From CAADGV01 sp040290295 (GTDB lineage: Bacteria > Bacteroidota > Ignavibacteria > UBA10030 > UBA6906): a stretch of 64,000 bases of DNA. The stretch spans positions 1 to 64,000 of the forward strand of contig PSMW01000012.1 in assembly GCA_040290295.1 (NCBI GenBank), written 5' to 3'. Positions within the stretch are counted from its first letter, which is position 1. Each line of letters starts with the position of its first letter. The position numbers were made by a program, and so were the translations under genes. Under the pieces are notes generated by a model, which did no database searches, was not told where the DNA came from, and saw nothing but the letters and a program-made list of their open reading frames with translations. Shown here in pieces: positions 7,513-15,943 of this stretch.

Positions 7513-7671
7513 TCAGCGCGATCGTCGCATCAAGATGCCTATCCCGATCAGGATCAGGACGACGGGCCAGAACTTTCGTATGATGTGGTGAAGCTCCATC
7601 ACGCCCAGGCTATCGAGCAAGAACATCGAACCGAGGACGATGAGAAGAATGCCGATCCAAGAATGTTTCAT
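7513..7671 (-). CDS. Small two-helix membrane protein (LiaI/LiaF-like transmembrane domain)
   Basis: A 52-residue protein with two membrane helices (WIGILLIVLGSMFLLDSLG and FWPVVLILIGIGILM) joined by a short loop. This matches the DUF5668/LiaF-type transmembrane unit. AGGAGG lies seven bases before the ATG at 7671, which excludes the longer open frame reaching 7950. No partner domain follows. The role is unknown. Confidence 0.8.
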   Translation of the reverse strand: MKHSWIGILLIVLGSMFLLDSLGVMELHHIIRKFWPVVLILIGIGILMRRSR

Positions 7672-7843
7672 AGCTATCCTCCTGTGGGGGTGTATCGCCA
7701 AGACGCTCCGCTTACAACGACATCGCCGCGCACGGCTGCAGGATAGCCAGCCAAGGTCGCAGCCCTCCAGAGTGTTGTGCCCACCTGAATCGAGGTCGAG
7801 CGTCGAAGCCGCGCAAACATCACCGTCAGCAGAGAATGAGCAA
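7672..7843. other. Intergenic region between polX and the small membrane protein
   Basis: I see no gene, clear terminator or strong promoter in these 172 bases. The open frame that crosses it on the minus strand has no coding character. Confidence 0.5.
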
Positions 7844-9589
7844 TCAATGTTTGGTGAAGTAGGCGAGGACGTCTTTGAGCGGGCGCGTGTTGAGCACGTT
7901 CTTCTTTTCCAACCATCCCTTGCGTGCGATCCCGACGCCGTAGAAGACATCCTTCAAGCCTTCGATGTTGTGTGCGTCGGGATTGATGGTAATCATCACG
8001 CCCTTCTCTTTTGCGTACTTCAAGAATCGCCAGTCGATGTCGAGCCGCATCGGGTGAGCATTGATTTCGATGACCTTCCCGTAGTCCGCCGCGCAATTGA
8101 TGATCTCCACCATGTTCACGGGATAGCCGTCGCGAGAAAGCAACAAGCGTCCCGTCGGGTGTCCGAGCATCGTCACGTATTTGTGCTTGAGCGCCTTGAT
8201 GATACGCTTGGTCATTTCCTTCTCGTCGTTGCGGAAACCGCTATGCACCGAAACGACGACGTACTCGAAACTCGCCAGCACTCGATCGGACCAATCAAGA
8301 TCGCCGTTGGGAAGGATATCGCATTCAGTCCCTTTGAGTACGCGGAAGCTCGAGAGCTTCTTGTTGAGTTCGTCGATGGCTTTGAATTGGGCTTTGAGCT
8401 TCTCCTCGCTCAAGCCGCCGGCATAGCCCGCGACTTTGCTGTGGTCGCCAATGCCGAGATAGTCCCAACCCAACGCTTGTGCCGCTTGTGCCATTTGCTC
8501 CAAGGTATTCACACCGTCGCTATAGGTGGTGTGGCAATGGAATGTGCCGCGGATGTCTTTCTCCTCGATGAGGCGCGGAAGCGCGTGTCGCTCCGCTGCT
8601 TCGATCTCTCCCATGTTTTCCCGCAATTCGGGAGGAATGTAGTCCAAGTCCAACGCCGCGTAGATATCCGCCTCGTCGTAGCACCGAACGAGTTTCTTCG
8701 CCTTCCCGCGTTTTTCTTCAGAACCCAACGCGGAAAAGCCGTATTCATTCAAACTCCAACCGTACCTCTTCGCCCTCGACCGCAACTCGACGTTGTGTTC
8801 CTTGCTGCCCGTAAAATAATTGAGCGCGAAGGGGAACTCACTCTCATCCACGATGCGGACATCGCAGTTGATGCCCGCCTTGAGCACCACGCTCGACTTT
8901 GTTTCCCCTTGTGCCACGATGGACTCGACCTCCGGATGTGTGACAAATGCTTGCATGATGCCTGTGCGGTAGGCATCTTTCGCACTCACCACAATGTCGA
9001 TGTCGCCGATGACTTCTTTCTTTCGGCGAAGACTGCCGGCGATCTCGCCGTGCGTCACTCCCTTTTGCTTGAGGAGATGTTGGAGAATGGCGTTGGCAGG
9101 CTCGAATGCTTTCGGGTAGAGATGTTTCTCCGTCCGAACACGCAGCGCTTCGATTCCCTTGAGGATATTCTCTTCCGTTTTCTTGCCGAATCCTTCCAAC
9201 GAGGCGAGCTTGTGTGCCTTCACGGCGGCTTCAAGTTCATTGAGAGAGGTGATCTTGAGTTTCTCGTACAGCACTTTCACTTTCTTCGGACCCAACCCCT
9301 GTACGCGCAGCATCTCGGGTACGCCCGGAGGGAACGCTTTTTTCAACTCGTCGTACTCGGAGGAATTCCCCGTCGTAACCAAATCGGCGATGATTTTGGA
9401 GATGCTCTCGCCGATGCCATGGATCTTTCGAATCTCCCCCGTCTCGATGAGCGTACGTACATCTTCAGTCACCCCTTCCAGCGCACGGGAAGCGTTGTGG
9501 AACGCACGTGACTTGAATGGGTTGGCGCCCTGCAATTCTAAGAGCGTTCCCATCTCATCAAGGATGGCGACAATGGATTTCTTGTCCAT
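7844..9589 (-). CDS. polX: DNA polymerase/3'-5' exonuclease PolX
   Basis: A 581-residue family X polymerase with a PHP domain, the standard bacterial PolX layout. Order: N-terminal helix-hairpin-helix 8-kDa region (IRKIHGIGESISKIIADL), a second one (MLRVQGLGPKKVKVLYE), then the palm with SLRRKKEVIGDIDIVV carrying the two catalytic Asp and CDVRIV the third. The PHP domain begins about residue 340 with GTFHCHTTYSDG and includes GIGDHSKVAGY, LGHPTGRLLL and INPDAHNIEG metal ligands. It fills gaps in base excision repair and trims 3' ends. The start is MDKKSIVAIL at 9589; the upstream TTG at 9625 would precede the predicted transcription start. Confidence 0.93.
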   Translation of the reverse strand: MDKKSIVAILDEMGTLLELQGANPFKSRAFHNASRALEGVTEDVRTLIETGEIRKIHGIGESISKIIADLVTTGNSSEYDELKKAFPPGVPEMLRVQGLGPKKVKVLYEKLKITSLNELEAAVKAHKLASLEGFGKKTEENILKGIEALRVRTEKHLYPKAFEPANAILQHLLKQKGVTHGEIAGSLRRKKEVIGDIDIVVSAKDAYRTGIMQAFVTHPEVESIVAQGETKSSVVLKAGINCDVRIVDESEFPFALNYFTGSKEHNVELRSRAKRYGWSLNEYGFSALGSEEKRGKAKKLVRCYDEADIYAALDLDYIPPELRENMGEIEAAERHALPRLIEEKDIRGTFHCHTTYSDGVNTLEQMAQAAQALGWDYLGIGDHSKVAGYAGGLSEEKLKAQFKAIDELNKKLSSFRVLKGTECDILPNGDLDWSDRVLASFEYVVVSVHSGFRNDEKEMTKRIIKALKHKYVTMLGHPTGRLLLSRDGYPVNMVEIINCAADYGKVIEINAHPMRLDIDWRFLKYAKEKGVMITINPDAHNIEGLKDVFYGVGIARKGWLEKKNVLNTRPLKDVLAYFTKH

Positions 9590-9625
9590 GAAGAAAAGGA
9601 TGTGAGGAGGAATTGCTTCGAGCAA

Positions 9626-9654
9626 AAGCTAACGAAAAGGACTCTGAGTATCAA
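9626..9654 (-). promoter_or_regulatory. Promoter of polX
   Basis: TTGATA (9654-9649), 17 bases, TAGCTT (9631-9626) on the minus strand. This places the start of transcription about 30 bases before the ATG at 9589 and supports that start over the upstream TTG. Confidence 0.6.
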
Positions 9655-9676
9655 CACGAATGGGAGAACGGAAAGG

Positions 9677-10870
9677 TTAGATGCTTCCGTGCAGGTGCTC
9701 CGGTCGAGAATATCGTGTCCCTTCTTTCAGCAGTGCCCGCGCTGCGTCGAGCTTCTCCCAAACATTCCACAACAATACACCCACGACTCTCGCTTGATCG
9801 AGATAGTACACCACCCCTTCTCGATGTTCCTCTTTCCAGTCCGCAAAGGTTTGGTATCGAGCATCGAGATCGCCTACTGCCTCGAAGCCGAGATCGAACA
9901 AGTCGGAGTAGAAGTATGGGAGATAGTCGTATTTCTTGTGCGCGCCTGCCATGTTTTCGCCTGCGTAGCGTCCCTGCATCTGGGCATTGTTCCAATGTTC
10001 GATGCGCATGCGTTTGCCGAGCGCCTCCACCGGAAAGCTTGCGACATCGCCGGCGGCGTAAATGTGCGGATCGGACGTTTGGAGAAGCTCATTGACTGCA
10101 ATGCCGTTCTCGACCTCCAGCCCGGCCCGCGATGCCATCTGTGCGTGTGCATTCAATCCGACTGCAACCACAACACCATCGGCCTTCACAAGCGCACCGC
10201 TGCGTAATTCGATGCGCACGCGACCGTTCGCACGCACAACATTCGTCGGAACATCGCCGTTGATTACTTTGACGTTCTTGTCGCGATAGTAATCCGTAAC
10301 GAACGCTGCCAGCGCTTCCGGAAAAATCCGTTGTAGAATGCACGTTTCAGGAAACACCATTGTGACCTGCTTGCCTTGCAATGTCAGGGCTGCTGCCAAT
10401 TCAGCACCAATGAACCCTCCACCGATCAGGACGAACTCCCCAGCAGTTTCAGTCACCTCTCGCAACATCGTGTAGTCATCCACCGTGCGAAAGTAGCGCA
10501 CCACATCGCCTCCAAACGAAAGCGTACGCGGCGAGCCGCCTGTGGCAAGAAGCAGGTTTTCGTAGGCAAACGTATTCCCCTCCCGATCCACGACACGTCG
10601 ATGCTTGCGATCGATCTCGACGATCTCCGTGCCTAAAAAGAGATGCACATGATGTTCATCGTAAAAGGAGCGTGGATAGACGGGCAATTGTTCCATCGTC
10701 GTCTTCCCTAACCACAAGCCTTTCGAGAGTGGAGGCCGGTCGTACGGAAGGTGCGGTTCTTTCCCGAACAACGCGATCGAGCCGGAGCTGTCGTGAACGC
10801 GAATTCCTTCGACTGCGTTCGCGCCTGCAACACCCCCACCGACGATGATATACTTGAAGCGATGCGACAT
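9677..10870 (-). CDS. FAD-dependent NAD(P)H oxidoreductase (ferredoxin/rubredoxin reductase type)
   Basis: The product has 397 residues. YIIVGGGVAGANAVEGIR is the FAD Rossmann motif, FVLIGGGFIGAELAAAL the NAD(P)H one, and HIYAAGDVASFP the second FAD motif. PHLPYDRPPLSKGLW is the block typical of ferredoxin reductases and AIF-like enzymes. There is no redox CxxxxC pair, so it is not a disulfide reductase. The ATG at 10870 has GAGGAG about nine bases upstream, so I did not use the longer open frame. The gene follows the type III polyketide synthase by 19 bases and may modify its product or supply electrons to an unknown carrier. Confidence 0.88.
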   Translation of the reverse strand: MSHRFKYIIVGGGVAGANAVEGIRVHDSSGSIALFGKEPHLPYDRPPLSKGLWLGKTTMEQLPVYPRSFYDEHHVHLFLGTEIVEIDRKHRRVVDREGNTFAYENLLLATGGSPRTLSFGGDVVRYFRTVDDYTMLREVTETAGEFVLIGGGFIGAELAAALTLQGKQVTMVFPETCILQRIFPEALAAFVTDYYRDKNVKVINGDVPTNVVRANGRVRIELRSGALVKADGVVVAVGLNAHAQMASRAGLEVENGIAVNELLQTSDPHIYAAGDVASFPVEALGKRMRIEHWNNAQMQGRYAGENMAGAHKKYDYLPYFYSDLFDLGFEAVGDLDARYQTFADWKEEHREGVVYYLDQARVVGVLLWNVWEKLDAARALLKEGTRYSRPEHLHGSI

Positions 10871-10889
10871 CGAGTGTTCTCCTCTACTG

Positions 10890-11936
10890 TTACCATTCGA
10901 CAAGCGCAGCTTCGATGGCGAGCCCCGGACCCATCGCAATCATCATACCCAAGTCGCCGGGCTTCGGATGATCGTTGCGCATCGTTTCGTGAAGCACGAA
11001 AAGGACTGTGGGCGATGACATATTGCCGAAGTGCTTGAGCACGCATCGACTATTTCGAAGTTGGCTTTCCGTTAGTCCGATTTCCTCCTTGATGTTATCG
11101 ATCACCTTGCGTCCGCCCGAATGCACAATCCAATGGGCAATGTTGTTTTTCGAGAGACCGCATGAGCGCAGGAGATCTTCGACGATCCGCTTGGCAAGTC
11201 CGCCTGCACTGTTGCGGATATCTTTCGAAAGAACGATCCTTAGCTTCCCGCTTTTGAACTGAAAGCCGACCGTATCGATGAATGCAGGTTCCAATAACGT
11301 CGCGAAGCGTTTCAACGATGGACCTGAGCCTGCCGGATGAGTGCCCACGACGACGGCTGCTGCGCCGTCGGCGCAAATGGCGTTGCCCACAACAGTTTCC
11401 AGCGTGTCGTCCACGTAGTAGCATGCCGAACAGATTTCGACCGTGATCACCAATGCTTTTTTCTGAGGATACGCGTGCACGAAGTCGAACGCGCGCTGCA
11501 GTCCCGGCATTGCGCCTGCGCATCCCATACCGATGAGATCGGCACGTTGCACGTCGGTACGCATGCGCATCTGTTTGATAAGGAGAGCCGAAAGTCCCGG
11601 GCACAGATATCCCGTGCACGATACGGCAACGATGTAGTCGATATCCTGCGGGGTGAGTGACGATGCGGCGAGGCAGCGTTCGATTGCCTCGATGCTGATG
11701 CGCACCGAGTGCTTGGCAAAGCGGGCGTGCATGGCGTCGGCAGTTTCGTTCGGGTCAAGCGTCGCAAGATCGAATGCCAGATGGCGATACTCGATATCAC
11801 TCGACATGAAGATGTGCTCGATGCGAGGATGGCGATAGGTGGGAACATGCCGGGCAGCGAAATCATAAATCTCTCGTTGGGAGTAGCGTTGAGGCGGATT
11901 CGCTGTACCAAGTCCGAGAATGCGTGGCAATACCAT
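10890..11936 (-). CDS. Type III polyketide synthase (chalcone/stilbene-synthase family)
   Basis: The 348-residue protein keeps the full catalytic triad: Cys139 in LIGMGCAGAMPGLQRAF, His272 in WIVHSGGRKVID and Asn305 in KHFGNMSSPTV. The C-terminal MIAMGPGLAIEAALVEW is the family's closing GFGPG-type loop. The enzyme condenses malonyl-CoA on a starter acyl-CoA; bacterial members make alkylresorcinols, alkylpyrones or hydroxylated aromatics. Start ATG at 11936 with AAGGAG in front. The downstream gene is a FAD oxidoreductase rather than the methyltransferase often seen beside bacterial type III synthases. The product cannot be told from sequence. Confidence 0.92.
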   Translation of the reverse strand: MVLPRILGLGTANPPQRYSQREIYDFAARHVPTYRHPRIEHIFMSSDIEYRHLAFDLATLDPNETADAMHARFAKHSVRISIEAIERCLAASSLTPQDIDYIVAVSCTGYLCPGLSALLIKQMRMRTDVQRADLIGMGCAGAMPGLQRAFDFVHAYPQKKALVITVEICSACYYVDDTLETVVGNAICADGAAAVVVGTHPAGSGPSLKRFATLLEPAFIDTVGFQFKSGKLRIVLSKDIRNSAGGLAKRIVEDLLRSCGLSKNNIAHWIVHSGGRKVIDNIKEEIGLTESQLRNSRCVLKHFGNMSSPTVLFVLHETMRNDHPKPGDLGMMIAMGPGLAIEAALVEW

Positions 11937-12106
11937 GGGGTGCTCCTTTTGCTGCGAGTATGACAATGAGCCACTCATATCAACACATATCGATGCGCTA
12001 CAATTCCATTCCCCTGTAGCCATCCCCAACGGAAGCAGGGCACCCCAGCGTTTGGAGCTTGGAACCTGGAGATTAGACTTTGATCATTCACCTCGAGCGG
12101 AGCCTA

Positions 12107-13111
12107 CTACGCCGCAGCAGATTCCGCCACAGGAGTTGATGAGGTAGGACTGTACAGCTCGAGGAAGCGAGTCAGGTGCTCGAAGATCGGCTCTGACTCG
12201 GTAAATTGCATCAGCTCCATGCGAATCTTCGATACGTGGGGCAGCCCGCGTAAGAAACCGGAGTGGTGTTTGCGTAGTTCGATAACGCCGGCGCGCTCGC
12301 CCTTGAACGCCACGGAAAGTTTGAGATGCTCGCGTAGAAGGTCGACGCGCTCCTCCAGCGTCGGCTCCGGCAGAAGGTCGCCCGTTGCCAAAAAGTGCTT
12401 CGCTTGACGAAAGATCCACGGATTGAGCACGGCACCACGTCCAATCATCACGCCATCGCATCCAGTAGTTTCGAAGACGTGCTTCACGTTTTGCGGCGTC
12501 ACGATATCTCCGTTGACGATGATGGGAATCGAGACAGCCTCTTTGATCCGAGGAATCCAGCTATAGTCCACGGGACCTTTGTGCCCCTGATCGCGAGTAC
12601 GGCAGTGGATCGTCAGAGCTTTGATGCCAACCGCTTCGCACATCTTCGCTACCTCAACGATGCGGATGTTGTTCTTATCCCATCCCAAGCGCGTCTTCAA
12701 CGTTACTGGCTTGTGCACAGCCTTCACGACGGTCGAAGCAATTTTTTCCATCTTGGGGAGATCGCGCAGAAGTCCTGCGCCGGCACCACGCATTGCCACG
12801 TCCTTCACCCAACACCCGCAATTGATGTCGATGAGATCGGGATCGAAACTCTCCGCAAGCTGAGCCGCGCCGTGCATCGAGGCAGGCTCTCCTCCGTAGA
12901 TTTGGATCCCGACTGGACGCTCCTCCTCCCAGAAGGTCATTTTGCGCTTCGTCTTCTCCGACCCGCGCACAAGCCCCTCGGAATTCACGAACTCCGTGTA
13001 CACAATGTCCGCACCCAGGCGCTTACAGATCACCCTGAACGGGAGGTCCGTCACATCCTCCATGGGAGCAAGGAGAATGGGCTTGTCTATTTCGATCGAT
13101 CCAATCTTCAC
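12107..13111 (-). CDS. dusB: tRNA-dihydrouridine synthase (DusB type)
   Basis: A flavoenzyme of 334 residues that reduces uridine in the tRNA D-loop. The N-terminus KPILLAPMEDVTDLPFR is the FMN-binding start of the TIM barrel. DLIDINCGCWVKDVAMRGAG contains catalytic Cys100; the usual Pro after it is Trp here. Later blocks are LKTRLGW, ALTIHCRTRDQGHKGP and VNGDI with GCDGVMIGRGA. The start codon is GTG with no clear ribosome site. The C-terminus is Ala/Ser-rich and poorly conserved. Confidence 0.92.
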   Translation of the reverse strand: MKIGSIEIDKPILLAPMEDVTDLPFRVICKRLGADIVYTEFVNSEGLVRGSEKTKRKMTFWEEERPVGIQIYGGEPASMHGAAQLAESFDPDLIDINCGCWVKDVAMRGAGAGLLRDLPKMEKIASTVVKAVHKPVTLKTRLGWDKNNIRIVEVAKMCEAVGIKALTIHCRTRDQGHKGPVDYSWIPRIKEAVSIPIIVNGDIVTPQNVKHVFETTGCDGVMIGRGAVLNPWIFRQAKHFLATGDLLPEPTLEERVDLLREHLKLSVAFKGERAGVIELRKHHSGFLRGLPHVSKIRMELMQFTESEPIFEHLTRFLELYSPTSSTPVAESAAA

Positions 13112-13169
13112 GTGAACATGATACGAAAATTCGGGGTGAGTTGACAGAGAAGGAGCCGCAACAACGACA

Positions 13170-13200
13170 ACAGCTCATCCCCAGAGTGAAGATGAGCTGT
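13170..13200 (-). terminator. Hairpin downstream of the pilin-like cluster
   Basis: ACAGCTCATC (13170-13179) and GATGAGCTGT (13191-13200) form a perfect 10-base stem 26 bases after the stop of the gene ending at 13226. On the minus strand it is followed by TGTCGTTGTTGC, only moderately T-rich. Confidence 0.55.
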
Positions 13201-13225
13201 GTTCGATGGGGATGAGCGTAAACGA

Positions 13226-14503
13226 CTACGGAATGCTCGGCACGCGATAGCTCTCCCACCAGTTCGTGATCGCGTACGTCTTTACATAGAAGCCCGGATA
13301 GAACGGCGGCCGAAAATTCGGATCGGACAGGCGATCGTCATACCGGTATCTTTTGGAGAATCCGGATTTGATGGTCGAACCGGAGAAAGTCCCGACAGGC
13401 CCCCGCGTGTTCTGAACGATGGATCCAAGTATTTGCAGCTCTCCACTCACTGGACGTGTGTTGTAGTTCTCGGCAGTGAACGAGCCGCTTTTCGTGAAAA
13501 TGCATGCATTGATCACACAGTTGTTGTTGTTCGCCGGGTTGTCGGTCACGTAAACATTTTGGGCGGCAACCAAACCCAGAATGTCGTCGCTGGTGGTGGT
13601 TTGGGGATTTCGTTCATACTGAATATCGTCATCGATGTACACGTTGGGTGCTGCAACGGTAACTCTCCCATCCACTACTCCCTTCACTCGAGCTCTGCCG
13701 GTCGTGTAAATCACTCCATTGAACGATGAACTGTTCAAGTAGATCGTATCGATGATCGGTCCCGAGGGGGAGGTTCTGACCAGAGCGATCCCGTCTCCGT
13801 TCGCTCCTGTCCCGGGATTGAAGGTAAGCCAAATATCCGTATTGTATTTCTTCCCGCCCGATGCTGAAGCAGAGATAAGCTCGGAGAGATCATCGGGGAA
13901 ATTGATGCTTGCCACACCGGTTTCATATCCTTTCTTGAAAATGGCCTTGTTTAAACCGACACCCGGCTTCGGATCGAAAGACTTTGCTGTGGTGACCTTC
14001 TGATAAAAGACAGGAGAACCGTTTACATGCAGCATCCCGTTTGAATGCATGCGTCCCCATACGGTATCTCCGGTAATCCAAAAGACGTTGCCCTCGAATT
14101 GTGTCATCCACGCAAACATCGAGAAGCTGTTGCGTCTCCTTTTGTTGAAATAGACTTCCACCGTATCTCGCAATGTTTCGTTCACCGGCGCAGGTAGGAC
14201 GTACGTCGAAACACTGCGCAGTCGGACGACATCGCCGCCGAGATCGGTCACGCCCACGGTAAAACTCCCCTTGTGTGGCGGATTCAACGTTTGCGTCATC
14301 GTACCGAACCATGTCGTGTCTCCATAGAACTTTGCAAGACCGACGTTCGCTCCGGTGACAGCGATATTGTGAGAGGCTGTTGCATCCACGTAGGAGGACA
14401 TGTTGCCGACCGCATTCGTCGCTAAGCGATTCAGGTTCAACGAAATGTACCCGAGAATGAATCCGAACCCAACCACGATGATCAATGAAGCTTTACCGAC
14501 CAT
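13226..14503 (-). CDS. Membrane-anchored surface protein, third gene of pilin-like cluster (DUF4900/PilX-like)
   Basis: The product has 425 residues and starts MVGKASLIIVVGFGFILGY, a hydrophobic N-terminal anchor without an upstream prepilin leader, then a long beta-rich extracellular region. The blocks DTVWGRMHSNGMLHVNGSPVF and GVIYTTGRARVKGVVDGRVTV match the style of the DUF4900 family, found beside minor pilins. The ATG at 14503 has AAAGGAT directly upstream; the longer open frame to 14731 is not supported. It is preceded by two smaller genes with the same anchored design. Function unknown; assembly with a type IV-like pilus is an inference. Confidence 0.65.
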   Translation of the reverse strand: MVGKASLIIVVGFGFILGYISLNLNRLATNAVGNMSSYVDATASHNIAVTGANVGLAKFYGDTTWFGTMTQTLNPPHKGSFTVGVTDLGGDVVRLRSVSTYVLPAPVNETLRDTVEVYFNKRRRNSFSMFAWMTQFEGNVFWITGDTVWGRMHSNGMLHVNGSPVFYQKVTTAKSFDPKPGVGLNKAIFKKGYETGVASINFPDDLSELISASASGGKKYNTDIWLTFNPGTGANGDGIALVRTSPSGPIIDTIYLNSSSFNGVIYTTGRARVKGVVDGRVTVAAPNVYIDDDIQYERNPQTTTSDDILGLVAAQNVYVTDNPANNNNCVINACIFTKSGSFTAENYNTRPVSGELQILGSIVQNTRGPVGTFSGSTIKSGFSKRYRYDDRLSDPNFRPPFYPGFYVKTYAITNWWESYRVPSIP

Positions 14504-14522
14504 ATCCTTTCTCCCAAAGAGT

Positions 14523-15140
14523 TTAACGTCGTGAGTTTTGTGAAGCGAGTCGCGTTTGCTGCCAGAGCGCAATCGAGTATTTTGCCGTTCGATCGCCCGG
14601 ATTGATTTCTGCTTGTTTCTTGCTGATCGCATACGGGTTCTGCACCTCGACCGTAACTTCGACGAGGTGGATCTCCGAACGCCGATCTGCAGGCACGGGT
14701 GTTGGTAACACTTCACCCGATCGCGTTTCATACTTCATCTTAAACTCCGTGACCACTCCCACCTTGAGCGGCGGCTGATGGTTGACCGAACGATACAGAT
14801 AGCGGTCCAATTCGTTCTGCGTAGCCGAAAGCTCGGTCGTATCTCCGATCCAATAGTTGATGGTATCGATCGTACCGCCATCGCGTCCGAGATCGCAAAG
14901 GAATGAAATGCGTGATGTGTCAGCCCAGAGGACCGTTGTTTGCCTTTCCGGCACACCAAATCCCATGTTGCGGAATTCCCCTTCGATCAACCGAATGGTC
15001 GAGACCAAGATCTCTTGCACGAGCACATCGCCGTAGTGGATACTCTGCGATTCGAGAGCCATGTCGTTTGCATTCAGGAGGATCAGCAACAACATCCCTC
15101 CAAAAATCGTCGAAGCAATCAGATCCAGTATCGTTCCCAT
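14523..15140 (-). CDS. Pilin-like anchored protein (PilW-like), second gene of cluster
   Basis: A 205-residue protein with N-terminus MGTILDLIASTIFGGMLLLI, a single membrane helix, followed by a globular domain. QSIHYGDVLVQEILVSTIRL, EFRNMGFG and SRISFLCDLGRDGG resemble the post-helix region of PilW-type minor pilins (an EFRNMG block followed by a strand reporting a measured type). GGGGAG sits six bases before the ATG at 15140. No canonical GF-cleavage motif is visible. Confidence 0.6.
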   Translation of the reverse strand: MGTILDLIASTIFGGMLLLILLNANDMALESQSIHYGDVLVQEILVSTIRLIEGEFRNMGFGVPERQTTVLWADTSRISFLCDLGRDGGTIDTINYWIGDTTELSATQNELDRYLYRSVNHQPPLKVGVVTEFKMKYETRSGEVLPTPVPADRRSEIHLVEVTVEVQNPYAISKKQAEINPGDRTAKYSIALWQQTRLASQNSRR

Positions 15141-15151
15141 ACACATCTCCC

Positions 15152-15676
15152 CTAATCGAAATGGAAGTAACCCATGACCAGCGTAAGACGCAACGTGTCA
15201 ACCCTACCGTTAACGGGAGGAGAGATACGCCAGGTCTTCACGTCCATTCTCTTGACGAACGTGCGGTTGTTGGAGATGGTGTTGATGTTTGTCGGATCGA
15301 CGTAGTTTACATCGAAGACCGTCCGGAACCGCCGATTCGTGCCTGAGGCAACCTCCTCGAGGGCGAACCCTTTGAAATCGTCGAAATCGTTGAACGTGCC
15401 GATGCCGACCTCCGAACCGCTGTCGGGACCGAGCTTGTTAATCGGCGTGAGCATGTTCGGATTGCCGATCGCGGCATCTGTGGTGTCGGTGATTTCATCG
15501 AACGCCAATCCTTGTGCGATCTCGAGGTACGAGGTTGCCAGTGTTGACGCAAGGATTCCGTCCTGACCGCTTGCCGCGATGTCGCTGGTATTGCCAAGGA
15601 TAGAGTAAAAATTCAAGAGAAGAGTCGAAAGGAGAATGAACGCACCCAACGCCATCAATGTTTGCCCTGAACTCAT
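15152..15676 (-). CDS. Pilin-like anchored protein (PilV/pseudopilin-like), first gene of cluster
   Basis: A 174-residue protein starting MSSGQTLMALGAFILLSTLL: a short polar head and then a hydrophobic helix. DGILASTLATSYLEIAQGLAF is the amphipathic continuation typical of pseudopilins. AAGGAG lies 11 bases upstream of the ATG at 15676. It is 11 bases from the next gene, so the three form one operon. The classical prepilin cleavage site is absent. Confidence 0.6.
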   Translation of the reverse strand: MSSGQTLMALGAFILLSTLLLNFYSILGNTSDIAASGQDGILASTLATSYLEIAQGLAFDEITDTTDAAIGNPNMLTPINKLGPDSGSEVGIGTFNDFDDFKGFALEEVASGTNRRFRTVFDVNYVDPTNINTISNNRTFVKRMDVKTWRISPPVNGRVDTLRLTLVMGYFHFD

Positions 15677-15819
15677 GCCTCGAGAACTCCTTGCAGTGAG
15701 AATGAATGTGAAGTTGCCACGTTCATCTGAGCAAGCTCAGTGCCAGCAGGACCACAAGGAACGCGTAGCGGGAACTTCACAATAATCAGGAACTCTTCGA
15801 GAAGTCCTTTCCCGCTCAC
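15673..15819 (-). CDS. Possible small or frameshifted gene overlapping the pilin-like cluster start
   Basis: A 48-codon frame from GTG at 15819 ends in TGA at 15675-15673, overlapping the next ATG as ATGA. It reads SGKGLLEEFLIIVKFPLRV, then CGPAGTELAQMNVATSHSF. No ribosome site precedes the GTG. A GGGAGG-ATG pair 18 bases further upstream starts MTDHTA and stops at once; one extra G at GCGTGAGC would join it to this frame. It may be a real small gene with a one-base error, or chance. Confidence 0.3.
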   Translation of the reverse strand: MSGKGLLEEFLIIVKFPLRVPCGPAGTELAQMNVATSHSFSLQGVLEA

Positions 15820-15943
15820 GCTGTATGATCGGTCATCCTCCCGCGATACCCGTAAAATCCTTGGACGGATGTGAAGAGATAGGTCAGAGCAAGCGAACGT
15901 GTCTCAATGAGCGAGACGCACCCAAAAGCAGGCAGGTTTGGGG

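Noticed and set aside
7640..9511. Long plus-strand open frame of 623 codons opposite polX
   Set aside because: It is the antisense shadow of polX, has no ribosome site and its translation has no recognisable domain.
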